DNA of 64,000 nucleotides. Origin: Luteimonas mephitis DSM 12574 (GTDB taxonomy: Bacteria; Pseudomonadota; Gammaproteobacteria; Xanthomonadales; Xanthomonadaceae). This document shows positions 1 through 8,330 of the stretch, in pieces. Positions within the stretch are counted from its first letter, which is position 1. Each line of letters begins with the position of its first letter. Position numbers and translations under genes: made by a program. The notes beneath the pieces are model-generated. The model was given only the letters and a program-made list of their open reading frames with translations, was not told the DNA's origin and did not search any database. The DNA lies in contig NZ_AULN01000014.1 in assembly GCF_000422305.1 (NCBI RefSeq), positions 186,001-250,000 on the forward strand. The letters are read 5' to 3'.

Positions 1-411
1 GTCGAGGTGGTCCGCGAGCTGAAGGCGCAAGGCGTGGTCGCCATGGTCGGTGACGGCATCAACGATGCCCCGGCGCTGGCGGCCAGCGACGTCGGCATCG
101 CGATGGGCTCGGGCACCGACGTGGCCATGCACGCCGCGGCGGTGACGCTGATGCGCCCGGAAATCACGCTGGTGGCCGACGCCATCGACGTCTCCCGGCG
201 CACCACCAGCAAGATCCACCAGAATCTGTTCTGGGCCTTTGGCTACAACGTGGTCGGCATTCCGCTAGCCGCGATCGGCCTGCTCAACCCGATTTTCGCC
301 GGTGCCGCCATGGCATTCTCGTCAGTGAGCGTGCTGGGCAATACGCTGTTGCTCAAGCGATGGCGTCCGGCGCCGTCACACACCGATCGGGAGACCAATC
401 ATGCCGCGTAA
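1..411 (+). CDS. copA: Copper-translocating P1B-type ATPase, C-terminal part (5' end outside window)
   Basis: The frame is open from base 1 and ends at TAA 409-411, so only the last 136 codons are present. The fragment carries the P-type ATPase hinge motif [10 protein letters not shown] and then two hydrophobic segments ([14 protein letters not shown] and [18 protein letters not shown]), which match the last two membrane helices of CopA-like Cu(I) exporters. The Asn and the MxxxS residues of these helices (N in GYNVVG, M and S in AMAFSS) are the usual Cu(I)-site residues of P1B-1 pumps. Its end overlaps the start of a CueR-like regulator, which supports copper over other metals. The metal specificity is inferred from family motifs because the CPC helix is not in the window. 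Confidence 0.92.
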   Translation, partial: VEVVRELKAQGVVAMVGDGINDAPALAASDVGIAMGSGTDVAMHAAAVTLMRPEITLVADAIDVSRRTTSKIHQNLFWAFGYNVVGIPLAAIGLLNPIFAGAAMAFSSVSVLGNTLLLKRWRPAPSHTDRETNHAA

Positions 412-859
412 ACCACCAGCACCAGAGCTCGGCGAAGCGCGCGAACAGGGCTTCCACAACATCGGCGAGGCCGCCGCGCTTTCCGGCGTGACTGCCAAGA
501 TGATCCGCCACTACGAGAGCATCGGGCTGATCCCCGAGGCGGCACGGACGGCTGCCGGCTACCGCCTCTACAGCGACGAGGACGTGCACCGGCTGCGCTT
601 CGTCAAGCGGGCGCGCGCACTGGGTTTCTCGATGAAGCAGATCGGCATCCTGCTGGCGCTGTGGTCGGACCGCTCGCGCGCCAGCGCCGAGGTCAAGTCG
701 CTGGCGCTCGAACATGCCCAGGACTTGGGCACGCGCATTGCCGAAATGCAGGCGATGCAGCGTACGCTCGAAGAACTGGCCCGCCGGTGCCACGGCAACC
801 AGCGGCCCGACTGCCCGATCCTGGACGACCTGGGCGGGGACGCCATCAAGGACGTCTGA
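401..859 (+). CDS. cueR: MerR-family copper-responsive regulator, CueR type
   Basis: The product has 152 residues. A MerR winged helix-turn-helix lies near the N-terminus ([19 protein letters not shown] at about 21-39, then the wing around GYRLYS), followed by a dimerisation helix and a C-terminal metal loop. That loop has two cysteines eight residues apart (C-HGNQRPD-C), the arrangement that binds one Cu(I) or Ag(I) in CueR. There is a roughly 20-residue extension before the helix-turn-helix. The ATG at 401 overlaps the last 11 bases of copA, with a purine-rich CGGGAGA just upstream, so the two genes are very likely translated together. The expected role is activation of the copper-export operon when Cu(I) rises. 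Confidence 0.9.
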   Translation: MPRKPPAPELGEAREQGFHNIGEAAALSGVTAKMIRHYESIGLIPEAARTAAGYRLYSDEDVHRLRFVKRARALGFSMKQIGILLALWSDRSRASAEVKSLALEHAQDLGTRIAEMQAMQRTLEELARRCHGNQRPDCPILDDLGGDAIKDV

Positions 860-966
860 TGGCATTGGATAAGCGGGCTACGCTGGAATATGGGTTCCAG
901 GCGCTGGTATCAGCTGAGCGCTGCGCCGGCTGACGCCGGGCACGGCGCTGGCGTTGGTCAGTCGCG

Positions 967-2253
967 TTAGTGCTTCTTTATTTCATCAATAGCGGCATCG
1001 AGGACGACGAGTAGACCGCGCCGCGGCTTGCAGTCGTCATAGCCCCGCTCGACGATTGCCCGTGCCGCCGTAAGCGCCGCCAGACGTTCGGCGTCCGTGT
1101 TGCAGATCGACGTACTCGATCCGCCGTAGTAGAGGTCATACACCGCATCCTCGTGCTGATGCTTGTGCTCCATGATCGACCAGTCCTCCAACTGCGACCG
1201 TGCGTTACCCAGCTTCTGGCTCACGCGCCACGAGAAGCCCGAGCACAGCTTCTGCATCAAGGGGCCGAGTTGCTGGTGCAGATGGAGCGGCATCGGCTTT
1301 GTAGGCCGCCAGCGCGAGGGAACACCTGCGGCGCCACCGTAAGGCGTAGCGCCTTTGTGTTCCCGCCAGGACGGCCCGGGCCGCGGCCGACGAGGCTTCG
1401 CATCAGCCTGACGCTTCGGACTAACGAAGTCGTCGCCACAGAGGCCCGTTTCGTGTGGCCACGTCTCCGGTTCCGTCACCGGCTGAATCTTGGCTAGCAC
1501 ACTGGCGACATGCTGCAGCAGAGCGACGTCATGGCCAATAAGGCGAGGCAGGCACGCACCCGGGTAGTAAATTCCTTCCCACTCTGGCGCGATCATCTGC
1601 AGGCCGTTGCGTTCGAGCCAATGCTGGCGTTCCGCTGAGTGGTTCTCGAGCGCAGCGGCATAGGGTTCATCGAGAAAAACATAGTCTTCAGTCGCAGGAT
1701 CGAACCACTGGGACTCGTGGTCTCGGCCGGGCATGTTTTCCAACTTCCGCAGGAGGTCGTAATACCTCTGGGTTGATACCGGTTGTAAGCCTGTCGCCTC
1801 CATGAAGCGCAAGCTGCGTGCCGCGGTCAGCAGCGCATTGCGGGCCTCGTCCTGCCCCTTCACGTCGGTGCGGTGTTCCAAGTGGTCTTCGTACTCCATG
1901 CGGAACCCGTGGAGACCACGGCCGTACGAAACACGGTGCTTGGCCACGATTTGGGGCAGGGCGCGAGCGAGATTCACGCACAGGATCTCCCGGCCGGCGC
2001 GCGGACCGTCGTGCTTGGGCTTGCCATTGCGCGCGCGCGGAGCCCGCCAGTGCACGGAGAGGTAGACGGGAAAGTCCTGCGGTGCGCCGGCCCATACGAG
2101 CCGACGCTTGGCATGCACGAAGTTCTCGTAACCCGCCTGACGGCTGGCAGCTTCGAGGGCTTCAGTGTGGGTGATGTTGCGCTCGCGGCAAATCTTCTTG
2201 GCGAGCTGTTTGATGCCGTCCACGGTGGACGGTCGAATGCTGGCGATAACCAT
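967..2253 (-). CDS. DUF5623-type protein of unknown function
   Basis: The product has 428 residues. The N-terminal 60 residues (STVDGIKQLAKKICRE, then EALEAASRQAGYENFVHAKR) and the middle part (LLTAARSLRFMEATGL, FLDEPYAAAL, WEGIYYPG) match my memory of DUF5623 proteins, which occur on proteobacterial plasmids and islands. No catalytic motif is apparent. I chose ATG 2253 because GAGG lies about 10 bases upstream; a TTG at 2262 is also in frame but sits too close to that site. The gene stands alone, convergent to cueR, and marks the left part of the accessory region. The function is unknown. Confidence 0.7.
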   Translation of the reverse strand: MVIASIRPSTVDGIKQLAKKICRERNITHTEALEAASRQAGYENFVHAKRRLVWAGAPQDFPVYLSVHWRAPRARNGKPKHDGPRAGREILCVNLARALPQIVAKHRVSYGRGLHGFRMEYEDHLEHRTDVKGQDEARNALLTAARSLRFMEATGLQPVSTQRYYDLLRKLENMPGRDHESQWFDPATEDYVFLDEPYAAALENHSAERQHWLERNGLQMIAPEWEGIYYPGACLPRLIGHDVALLQHVASVLAKIQPVTEPETWPHETGLCGDDFVSPKRQADAKPRRPRPGPSWREHKGATPYGGAAGVPSRWRPTKPMPLHLHQQLGPLMQKLCSGFSWRVSQKLGNARSQLEDWSIMEHKHQHEDAVYDLYYGGSSTSICNTDAERLAALTAARAIVERGYDDCKPRRGLLVVLDAAIDEIKKH

Positions 2254-2677
2254 GCGCTTCAATCCTCAAGGCCTAGTCCGCAGCGTCACCGTCGCCACTG
2301 CTGTAGGCCGGGATGAAGGCATCGGCCAGAGGATTACAAGCACTGCTCTAGGAGCTTCGCAAGACGGTATCGTGCGCGTGCCAGCGCAACGACAACGTAC
2401 CGGCCCCTTGTGCTTGAGTCAACTGCCAGAAATGGCGTTCCGTCATCGAGTGATTCGACTCAGCTGACCGAATTATTTGAATCGACGCAATCCATACGTT
2501 GAGCCGGGATCCATGACGGATCGCTCCGATGCTGCCAAGGTAGACCGCCGCTGAAAGCAGGCTGCGCGATCCAGTGATTAGGCCAAGTTATCAGAGGTAA
2601 GCTAGGACGAAACGAACCGATGCAGCCGTTGGCGAAGCAGGCGCGGGCCAGGCCACGCGCCCAATCAGGAGCTAAAT
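2254..2677. other. Gene-free interval at the left side of the accessory region
   Basis: No convincing gene is seen in this roughly 420-base interval between the divergent DUF5623 and nuclease-like genes. The right part is richer in A+T than the copA side. A good ribosome-binding site (AGGAG at about 2668-2672) belongs to the gene starting at 2678. I see no direct repeat that would mark an attachment site. Confidence 0.5.
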
Positions 2678-3637
2678 ATGTCACGAATTGATAACAAGGC
2701 ATGGCGAGAAATTCTCAAGAATTATGCTCAATCTAAAGCCCTTGAACGGCGCGCCTTGCATCATCTGCATGACAGACAGACGCTTAATGAACTGACGTTG
2801 CATCTGGCGGACTATCTGTCCTCAGAAAATCAGCACGCTGTCGTTCGAACAGAGTCAGTGTGGATTGATGGAACTCCCCAAGCCAAGGCAACAACTCGAA
2901 CTGCATCTGTGCAGTGTGAGTTGGCAGATCTTCTTATTTTAATGACTGTCACTAAGAACAGCCGAGTCACCAAACGCTCCGCTGTTTTAATTCAAGCAAA
3001 AGTGGGGACCGCTGTCGACATAATTCCCGGAGGAGACTCCACCAAGAAAGAGCGATCCCTTTTGGAGGAGATGGATCATTCGAAAAAACTAAGTCTTTAT
3101 CGGGATACCCAAGCGAAATCTCTGATCGGCGAATACCAGTTGCGTTCAAGTGGATTCGGGCTAAGGGACTACGCGCGGTACATGGTGATGCCGGTATCGC
3201 TTGGGCCAGTAGTTTTTGAGAGGTTCGCGCCCTTCGTCACTGGCTGGCCGAGCAGTACTAAGTCAAGTCGCCTCAAAAATCTGGAACTGTTTAAGAGTTT
3301 ACCAGTAGACCTATGGTTAGGATCCGTCGGTCATCCAATGAATAGCGCCAGTCCAGATGAATGGACAGATATGATCGAAGACTTGCTAGGTTACTACGCG
3401 AAGAAGCGGATGAAACGCTTTAATGGATTTGATCGCCATCTTCAATCAAGCGAGATCGCATCCTTCATGATTGACACGCGGAAGATGCCCGGGCAGGCGA
3501 GATGGGCCCGCAGGATTGAAGCCAGTGGCGATCCGCCGGACCACTTCGATTTCGAAGGGCGCTCCCCAGACGGTGATCAGCCACCTGCCTTGCCCGTGAT
3601 TTCGTTTGTGATCGAATTGCTAGAGGGAAGGGATTAA
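2678..3637 (+). CDS. Uncharacterised protein with a PD-(D/E)XK-like nuclease signature
   Basis: I do not recognise this 319-residue protein as a named family. It contains E81-L-A-D84 and then, after a hydrophobic strand and a short loop, VLIQAK (Q106, K108). The pattern E-x2-D...Q-x-K on neighbouring beta strands is typical of restriction-endonuclease-fold cores, with Q-x-K replacing E-x-K. The N-terminal third looks helical; the C-terminal third has no recognisable motif. Codon use is poorer in G+C than in flanking genes, a sign of recent acquisition. ATG 2678 has AGGAG eight bases upstream. The kinase gene at 3947 follows on the same strand after 309 bases. The nuclease assignment is an inference from motif spacing. 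Confidence 0.6.
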   Translation: MSRIDNKAWREILKNYAQSKALERRALHHLHDRQTLNELTLHLADYLSSENQHAVVRTESVWIDGTPQAKATTRTASVQCELADLLILMTVTKNSRVTKRSAVLIQAKVGTAVDIIPGGDSTKKERSLLEEMDHSKKLSLYRDTQAKSLIGEYQLRSSGFGLRDYARYMVMPVSLGPVVFERFAPFVTGWPSSTKSSRLKNLELFKSLPVDLWLGSVGHPMNSASPDEWTDMIEDLLGYYAKKRMKRFNGFDRHLQSSEIASFMIDTRKMPGQARWARRIEASGDPPDHFDFEGRSPDGDQPPALPVISFVIELLEGRD

Positions 3638-3946
3638 ATTTCGCTTCAAAGCTGATGATGTTAGATCTACTTGAGTCACGAGCGATTAACATGCAAGCGG
3701 CGTATGGGCAACAATTGGTTTGGTTTAGGGCCCTTTCTGTGAAAAGTGCCATCGTCAGCTTTTGACAGAGAAGTGCAGGCTGGCCTGGCAGCGGATAAGG
3801 GGTGTTTATCGCGGGTAGAGGAGTGACCGCAGAGAGCCTAAATCGACGTCGGGTACTCAATTTCATCATAGCAATACCTCACGCCGAGCCTCTCTCAGCT
3901 GTTAGTTCGATAGAATGGCATTTATACGTCGCACCTTGGAAACCTC
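3638..3946. other. Spacer between nuclease-like gene and kinase gene
   Basis: No ORF with coding character is visible in this 309-base spacer, which has moderate A+T content. A TAGAAT hexamer at about 3911 could be a -10 element for the kinase gene, but I see no convincing -35 partner. No terminator hairpin with a T-run follows the upstream gene. Confidence 0.35.
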
Positions 3947-5275
3947 GTGGAATCACAGGCTCTGTCTCTCCCTTGGAATGATCGATGGGTCGCCGTTGTA
4001 AGCGTCGAAAAGCGCGGTGGCGGACAGGGTTCCATCACTCAAGTCCGTGGACACGGCTGTGGTCGGCTTGGCGCACTCAAAGAAATGCTCCCTGACCCGC
4101 TGGATCGCGACGAGCGCCGTAGGCGGATGAAGCAGGAGGTCGCAGGGCTGACCAAGGTCCAAGGAGACGGGGTGCCCGAAGTCTTTGACTCGAACGTTAG
4201 CGAAGCCGCCGATGACGAAGAGCTATACCTCGTCCAGGCTTGGGTTGATGGCAGAAATCTGCAGCAATACGTGAAGAGATCCCTGTCGATCGAGGAATCG
4301 TTGGAACTTGCGTTGTCGCTATCGCGAATAGTTGAACGATGTCACGGCAACAATGTCCTGCATCGCGACATCAAGCCGGAGAACATTATTATCGATAAGA
4401 AGGGGAAGCTGTATCTTGTCGACTTTGGAATTGCCTGGCTTCCTCCTGAGGATCGCGGGGAAGGCTGCGACACGCGATTGGGGCAGGAGCTTGGAAATCG
4501 CTTTATGCGTCTGCCGGAGATGACCGCTGGTCAGCAACGCAACGATCCGAGGTCGGACGTTACCTTCGTGGTCGCAATCCTTTTCTATCTCCTGACAGGG
4601 GAGTACCCGCGAACGTTGTCGTTCGGTGGGAACGGCGAAGCACCGCATAAGCACCTGTGGAGTGCCTTTCCGGCCACTACACGCGACGACCCTAGAATGG
4701 TACGGATACGCAGCCTCTTTGATGTCGGCTTCCAGTACGCGCCAAACCTACGCTTTCAATCGATCGGTGATCTCATCGAGCGTCTCGATGAGATTCAGAC
4801 TCCCCGCGAAAACGCGCAAGCTGATGTGACGGAAGCCGTGGGGCGATATCAAGAGATGATGCAAGAGCGCGAAACGGCGCAGCGCCACTCGATTCTCATC
4901 TCCATGCGAGAAGCTGCGGTTGCCTTTGAACAGCGTACTCGCTCACTTAGCGAAGCGCAGCATCTCGTTCCGGTAATGATGGCGGGCAGCCCCCTCCGCG
5001 AAGGCGAATCGTGGGTTACGACCGTGCGCTTTAAGCACATCACTGGGAACCAGGAAGTACCATCTCGGCACGTGATACAGATGATTGGGGTGGATATCGT
5101 CTGCACCTCCACCGTTGACGGCCACCATAGCGACTACTACCGAGGGCCCGCGGCAGATGCCGTTAGGCTGAATGAAGAGGTGCTGCGCCACTCAGACAGC
5201 TTCTTTGCCTTGGTCCTTAATACGATCGTCCGTAAAAACACTGCCCAACGTGGATTCATGGATCTGTTTGAGTAG
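3947..5275 (+). CDS. Eukaryote-type serine/threonine protein kinase with a C-terminal extension
   Basis: The product has 442 residues and no membrane segment. The N-terminal half is a Hanks-type kinase domain: a Gly-rich loop (GGGQGS, 24-29), ALK with K45, helix-C Glu around E64, the catalytic loop HRDIKPEN (H139, D141, N146) and DFG at 159-161. All key catalytic residues are present, so it should be active. After about residue 280 there is a predicted coiled stretch and then a roughly 110-residue region I cannot assign. The start is GTG 3947; no in-frame ATG lies close upstream. Cytoplasmic kinases next to nuclease-like genes on islands often belong to phage-defence modules, which is inference here. 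Confidence 0.88.
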   Translation: MESQALSLPWNDRWVAVVSVEKRGGGQGSITQVRGHGCGRLGALKEMLPDPLDRDERRRRMKQEVAGLTKVQGDGVPEVFDSNVSEAADDEELYLVQAWVDGRNLQQYVKRSLSIEESLELALSLSRIVERCHGNNVLHRDIKPENIIIDKKGKLYLVDFGIAWLPPEDRGEGCDTRLGQELGNRFMRLPEMTAGQQRNDPRSDVTFVVAILFYLLTGEYPRTLSFGGNGEAPHKHLWSAFPATTRDDPRMVRIRSLFDVGFQYAPNLRFQSIGDLIERLDEIQTPRENAQADVTEAVGRYQEMMQERETAQRHSILISMREAAVAFEQRTRSLSEAQHLVPVMMAGSPLREGESWVTTVRFKHITGNQEVPSRHVIQMIGVDIVCTSTVDGHHSDYYRGPAADAVRLNEEVLRHSDSFFALVLNTIVRKNTAQRGFMDLFE

Positions 5276-5432
5276 GCGCACGTTAGCGCCACTTGGCTGT
5301 TTCAAATCCAGAGCGCCGGACCGGGCGTGGAGGTGGCCTGCATCTGTCCCGGAGTCCGCTTTCGGTCTTGGTCAAACGTTGGATTCGCTGAGGGCAGGGG
5401 ATTAGATTGATTTATCGGGGGTAGGCTGGGGC

Positions 5433-5618
5433 TTAAAGTCTTGAACACCGGCAAGTATCTTGCGCACCCAGCAGAGGCCATCCGACAAGGCGTACCGGAT
5501 CGAAAGAGAAGACGTGCTCCAGCGGCGCGTCATGGCAACGGCCCACGAGACGGTCCGGGAACGCGGTCCGGCCGTGGTCAAGATCCACCTCCACATAGAC
5601 TGCCGGGTGCTTGATCAC
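5433..5618 (-). pseudogene. Relic of the C-terminal end of a membrane-protein gene (paralogue of the gene at 23456-24487)
   Basis: Read on the minus strand, this segment encodes VEVDLDHGRTAFPDRLVG followed by RCHDAPLEHVFSFDPVRLVG. That is almost identical, residue for residue, to the C-terminus of the 343-residue protein at 23456-24487. The N-terminal 280 residues, including both membrane segments and the CPIC pair, are missing. DNA identity is visibly lower than protein identity, because most changes are synonymous. This points to a gene kept under selection in a sister element and only later truncated here. The rest of 5276-5686 holds no gene I can support. Confidence 0.6.
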
Positions 5619-5686
5619 CTTATCGTTGCCGGCACTGGCACGACTTCGATGGCGGCCAAGGGTGGGTCTGATGACCCGCCTTGGCC

Positions 5687-6436
5687 CTAGGTCAACGGCT
5701 CATACCATTGCTGGCACTGGGTGAGCTCAAGGAACTCGCTGCCAGGATGGAGCACAACGCGACGCACCATGGAGGCTTCCAAGGTTTGTGTGGAGTAGTC
5801 CTCAAACTTGTCCGGATACTCACTTGACCTGATGTCTTGGTGAATCAGGTCAAGTCGTGATACGGCTATTGCCAGGCAATTCGTCGTGGAAAGGAACGCC
5901 ACGGGCACTTCCGCTTCAATCAGTGCAGGGCTGCCCAAGGACTTGAGAATAGGGCCAAGCTCCGTGTCTTCGGCGTTGAAGTTGTAGAGTGCTTCACCGC
6001 CCCAGTGTCCGAGTAAGGAGCGAACGCCAGACTCGCTGACTTCGTGCGCAGGGTAAAAGCAGAACCAAGCCTTGCCAGACCGGTTGCTATCGCGCACCTG
6101 GTTGTTCGCAAGCAAACGTTGCGCGTGCTCTTCGGCAAGCTTGCCTCGCGTGACCTGGGACGCAATGCGTCTTTCCAGCAACCCGGCGCTGAGCACCTCC
6201 AGCCCGTTTTCGCGAATGTGCACCGCTTCTTCTTCGGTCAAGCGGGTGAAGTGGTAACCACGTAGGGCATGCGGCATGAGAGCTTCGCCCAGCGTGCGAA
6301 TAGCTGCATCGAACGCAGGCGCGGCGCGGTCTGGTAGGTCCAACTCCCAGGAGCGGAACACCGGGCGCAACTCGTTGAGGACCTCGCGCAGCCGGCTTGG
6401 CCAAGTTCCAGGTTGGGAAAGGTCGAGCAGGGGCAT
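5687..6436 (-). CDS. Uncharacterised protein, partner of a HEPN gene
   Basis: This 249-residue protein matches a conserved hypothetical type (opening with DLSQPGTWPSRLREVL; core GYHFTRLTEEE, then AWFCFYP, then GHWGGEALYNFN, then GSPALIEAEVPV) to which I cannot give a name. The H-F-T-R-L strand followed by a helix and ENGL resembles the start of ADP-ribosyltransferase-like folds, but this is only a weak pattern. Its ATG overlaps the stop codon of the upstream HEPN gene by one base (TAATG), so translation is probably coupled and the two products likely act together. Confidence 0.65.
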   Translation of the reverse strand: MPLLDLSQPGTWPSRLREVLNELRPVFRSWELDLPDRAAPAFDAAIRTLGEALMPHALRGYHFTRLTEEEAVHIRENGLEVLSAGLLERRIASQVTRGKLAEEHAQRLLANNQVRDSNRSGKAWFCFYPAHEVSESGVRSLLGHWGGEALYNFNAEDTELGPILKSLGSPALIEAEVPVAFLSTTNCLAIAVSRLDLIHQDIRSSEYPDKFEDYSTQTLEASMVRRVVLHPGSEFLELTQCQQWYEPLT

Positions 6437-6909
6437 TAATCGTAATAGGCCAGTTGGGACACTTCCTGATGCGATGCCATGGCCAAATACATGACGTCAA
6501 TGGCGGCGCGTGCCAGCTCATCGTCATTGCCTGGGTATCGCTGTTGCCGAGCATGCTCCTTGCCACCATGGACCAAATTGTTGCGCACCCGTCGAGCAGC
6601 ATCCATCAAGCGGTCACCCTCAGGGCCGTTTCCCAGTGGTGCATCCACGAACTCGATACGCCGCTGAGCATTAACCTGCATCCTCATGGGCGGTGGATCG
6701 TTGGGACCGGTTCCCAACAGAAGATCCTTGCTCTTCCGTGACAGGTTGTTCTCGATGTGCCGGCGAACGTGGACGTAGAACGCTGACCATTGCGTTTCCG
6801 GCGTCTCCCCCACGGCGCCGTTGACGAACTCCGGGATCTGCTTGAGGGCGAACTCGAGACGAGAGAAGGCGCGCATTAGATCCAGGGCGGTGTGACGTTC
6901 AACATTCAT
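6436..6909 (-). CDS. HEPN-domain protein (predicted RNase or RNA-binding protein)
   Basis: The product has 157 mostly helical residues. R109-NNLV-H114 is a clear R-x4-H motif following a helix (DRLMDAARRV), the signature of HEPN domains. In toxins and defence proteins this motif forms the metal-independent RNase site when two subunits pair. No nucleotidyltransferase (MNT) partner, the most common HEPN antitoxin, is adjacent. The partner is instead the overlapping gene downstream at 5687-6436. The start at 6909 lies 36 bases after the stop of the gene ending at 6946, so this is one operon. Confidence 0.7.
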   Translation of the reverse strand: MNVERHTALDLMRAFSRLEFALKQIPEFVNGAVGETPETQWSAFYVHVRRHIENNLSRKSKDLLLGTGPNDPPPMRMQVNAQRRIEFVDAPLGNGPEGDRLMDAARRVRNNLVHGGKEHARQQRYPGNDDELARAAIDVMYLAMASHQEVSQLAYYD

Positions 6910-6945
6910 ACTGAGTCTCTCGGGCGTGGCTATCGGTGGCTAGCG

Positions 6946-7863
6946 CTAAGTGGGACCAAGCTCGAAGTGTCCGAAAAAACTGGCCTTTACATCAACCAGA
7001 CCTAGATCTAGATTCCGGTAAATCCAATCTAGCTTCGGGTTCTTTGGCTGAGGCGTGTTTCCATAAAGAGAGCGAACGAAATCGCGGTCATCAAGTTTCT
7101 CATCCACATAGCGAATGACTTTTGCATGCCGAAGAGCGGCGATTGTGGCAATCCCAGCTGTGCCAGCGGTTGTAATGCCCATGCTGCCATAGCCGCCAAG
7201 CTCAAATCCACCTTGTGGCAACATCCTGGACTGGTAGGCGTCATAGAACTTCCAGAGCTGTTTCCTCTCGGGAGACATGGTTCCATCATCTAGATGTTCA
7301 AAGACCGAATGGTCAAAGAGACCAAGAATGCTAAACCTCTCACGGTCCACGAAGGCTAGAAGCACCGTGTCCGTCCGATTCTGATGACCCTTCACTTCGC
7401 GAATCAGACCTAAGTGAAAATGATGTAGCCCCATGATGTTGAGGATATGGTCCTTGTCCTCATCTGGATCGGTTTTCCCGTCGTAGACATAGGCGCCCGG
7501 GGCAAATCCATTGCTCAACGCCCTTAAAGACAGGTAAGGGGTCAGGTCGCCGCCAATCTCTACCTGCGTTAAGAAAGATTTTATGTTCTCTTTGAGAAGA
7601 ATGTAACGAGTGTCCTTTCGCAAGCGTGATCTACCCGAGATCGCTCTCGGCCTTTGCCCTATGAGTCTGATCTTCCAGTTGATGTAGTGGATCAACAGGC
7701 TCGATAGCGGTAGTGACTTGAGAGCGTCAACAGATTCCTTGTTATTCGGGATTTTCGGAATCTCTTTGATGAGGGCGTTCTTGAAAGCGACAATTCTTTT
7801 GGATTCGGGTGTGTTGCTCAAGGTTTCAGGTCCTAACGGAAACGATGGTGAAGTTGTCCCCAT
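6946..7863 (-). CDS. Uncharacterised protein in the HEPN operon
   Basis: This protein of up to 305 residues is not recognised. Visible features are a basic middle region (IGQRPRAISGRSRLRKD, about 88-104), a His-rich strand GLHHFHLG, and then paired strands TVLLAFV and FSILGLFDHSVFE, which suggest a compact beta-sheet domain of the kind found in small RNases. Two starts are possible. ATG 7863 overlaps the upstream gene by 38 bases and has a weak ribosome site. TTG 7821 lies 5 bases after the upstream stop with AGGA about 9 bases before it, and would remove 14 residues. The base composition is lower in G+C than the core genome. Confidence 0.6.
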   Translation of the reverse strand: MGTTSPSFPLGPETLSNTPESKRIVAFKNALIKEIPKIPNNKESVDALKSLPLSSLLIHYINWKIRLIGQRPRAISGRSRLRKDTRYILLKENIKSFLTQVEIGGDLTPYLSLRALSNGFAPGAYVYDGKTDPDEDKDHILNIMGLHHFHLGLIREVKGHQNRTDTVLLAFVDRERFSILGLFDHSVFEHLDDGTMSPERKQLWKFYDAYQSRMLPQGGFELGGYGSMGITTAGTAGIATIAALRHAKVIRYVDEKLDDRDFVRSLYGNTPQPKNPKLDWIYRNLDLGLVDVKASFFGHFELGPT

Positions 7864-8209
7864 CGAACGCCGTCACCTTGCCCACCCATTCAGGCCGCGC
7901 CTTGAAGGTGTTGTTGGCCTTCGAACCATCCCCGCCGCCCTCGATGAGCGGGATGTTGTTCGTGGTGGCTTTTATGATGCGCACTGGCCTGCCTTCGGCT
8001 AGGGCCGTGGCCAGGTGCTGGCCCATGAGTTTGCTGCCGTTTCCGATCCAACGAGACAGATGGTCCTTGTAGACCCACCGGCTGCCCACGACCTTGATTC
8101 GGTGCTCCCACAGGCTGGCCACCATCTCGGTGTCAGTCAGCGCAGAGACGGCCCAAAAGTGGTTGGCCAGCTTGGCCTTGTAGCGTACGAACTCAGCGAC
8201 GATCCCCAT
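7826..8209 (-). CDS. Small uncharacterised protein, first gene of the HEPN operon
   Basis: The product has 127 residues and no recognised domain. It contains WAVSALTDTEMVASLWEH, which looks like a helical recognition segment, a Gly-Asn loop (WIGNGSKLMG) and a C-terminal beta-rich part. There is no signal peptide or membrane segment. A GGGGG run just before ATG 8209 is the likely ribosome site. It is the promoter-proximal gene of a four-gene minus-strand unit (8209 down to 5687) and is divergent from the type ISP restriction gene, sharing a control region of about 120 bases. Antitoxin or regulator is a possible role, but nothing in the sequence proves it. Confidence 0.55.
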   Translation of the reverse strand: MGIVAEFVRYKAKLANHFWAVSALTDTEMVASLWEHRIKVVGSRWVYKDHLSRWIGNGSKLMGQHLATALAEGRPVRIIKATTNNIPLIEGGGDGSKANNTFKARPEWVGKVTAFDGDNFTIVSVRT

Positions 8210-8267
8210 GCAACCCCCGTGGCACTAGGGATCCAGTCTACCGCTCGCCGACCGAGTCTCCCCACCT

Positions 8268-8295
8268 TTGGAGACTGGGGGCGGCAGGGCATAAT
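8268..8295 (+). promoter_or_regulatory. Predicted promoter of the ISP gene with overlapping inverted repeat
   Basis: TTGGAG (8268-8273) and CATAAT (8290-8295) are separated by 16 bases, a plausible sigma-70 pair placing the start of transcription near 8302. The -35 overlaps an inverted repeat, AGTCTCC (8255-8261) and GGAGACT (8270-8276), which could be an operator for autoregulation of the restriction gene or of the divergent operon. Confidence 0.45.
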
Positions 8296-8330
8296 CGGGG
8301 TCTAACTTGCGTGCACCGACTGGGGACCTC

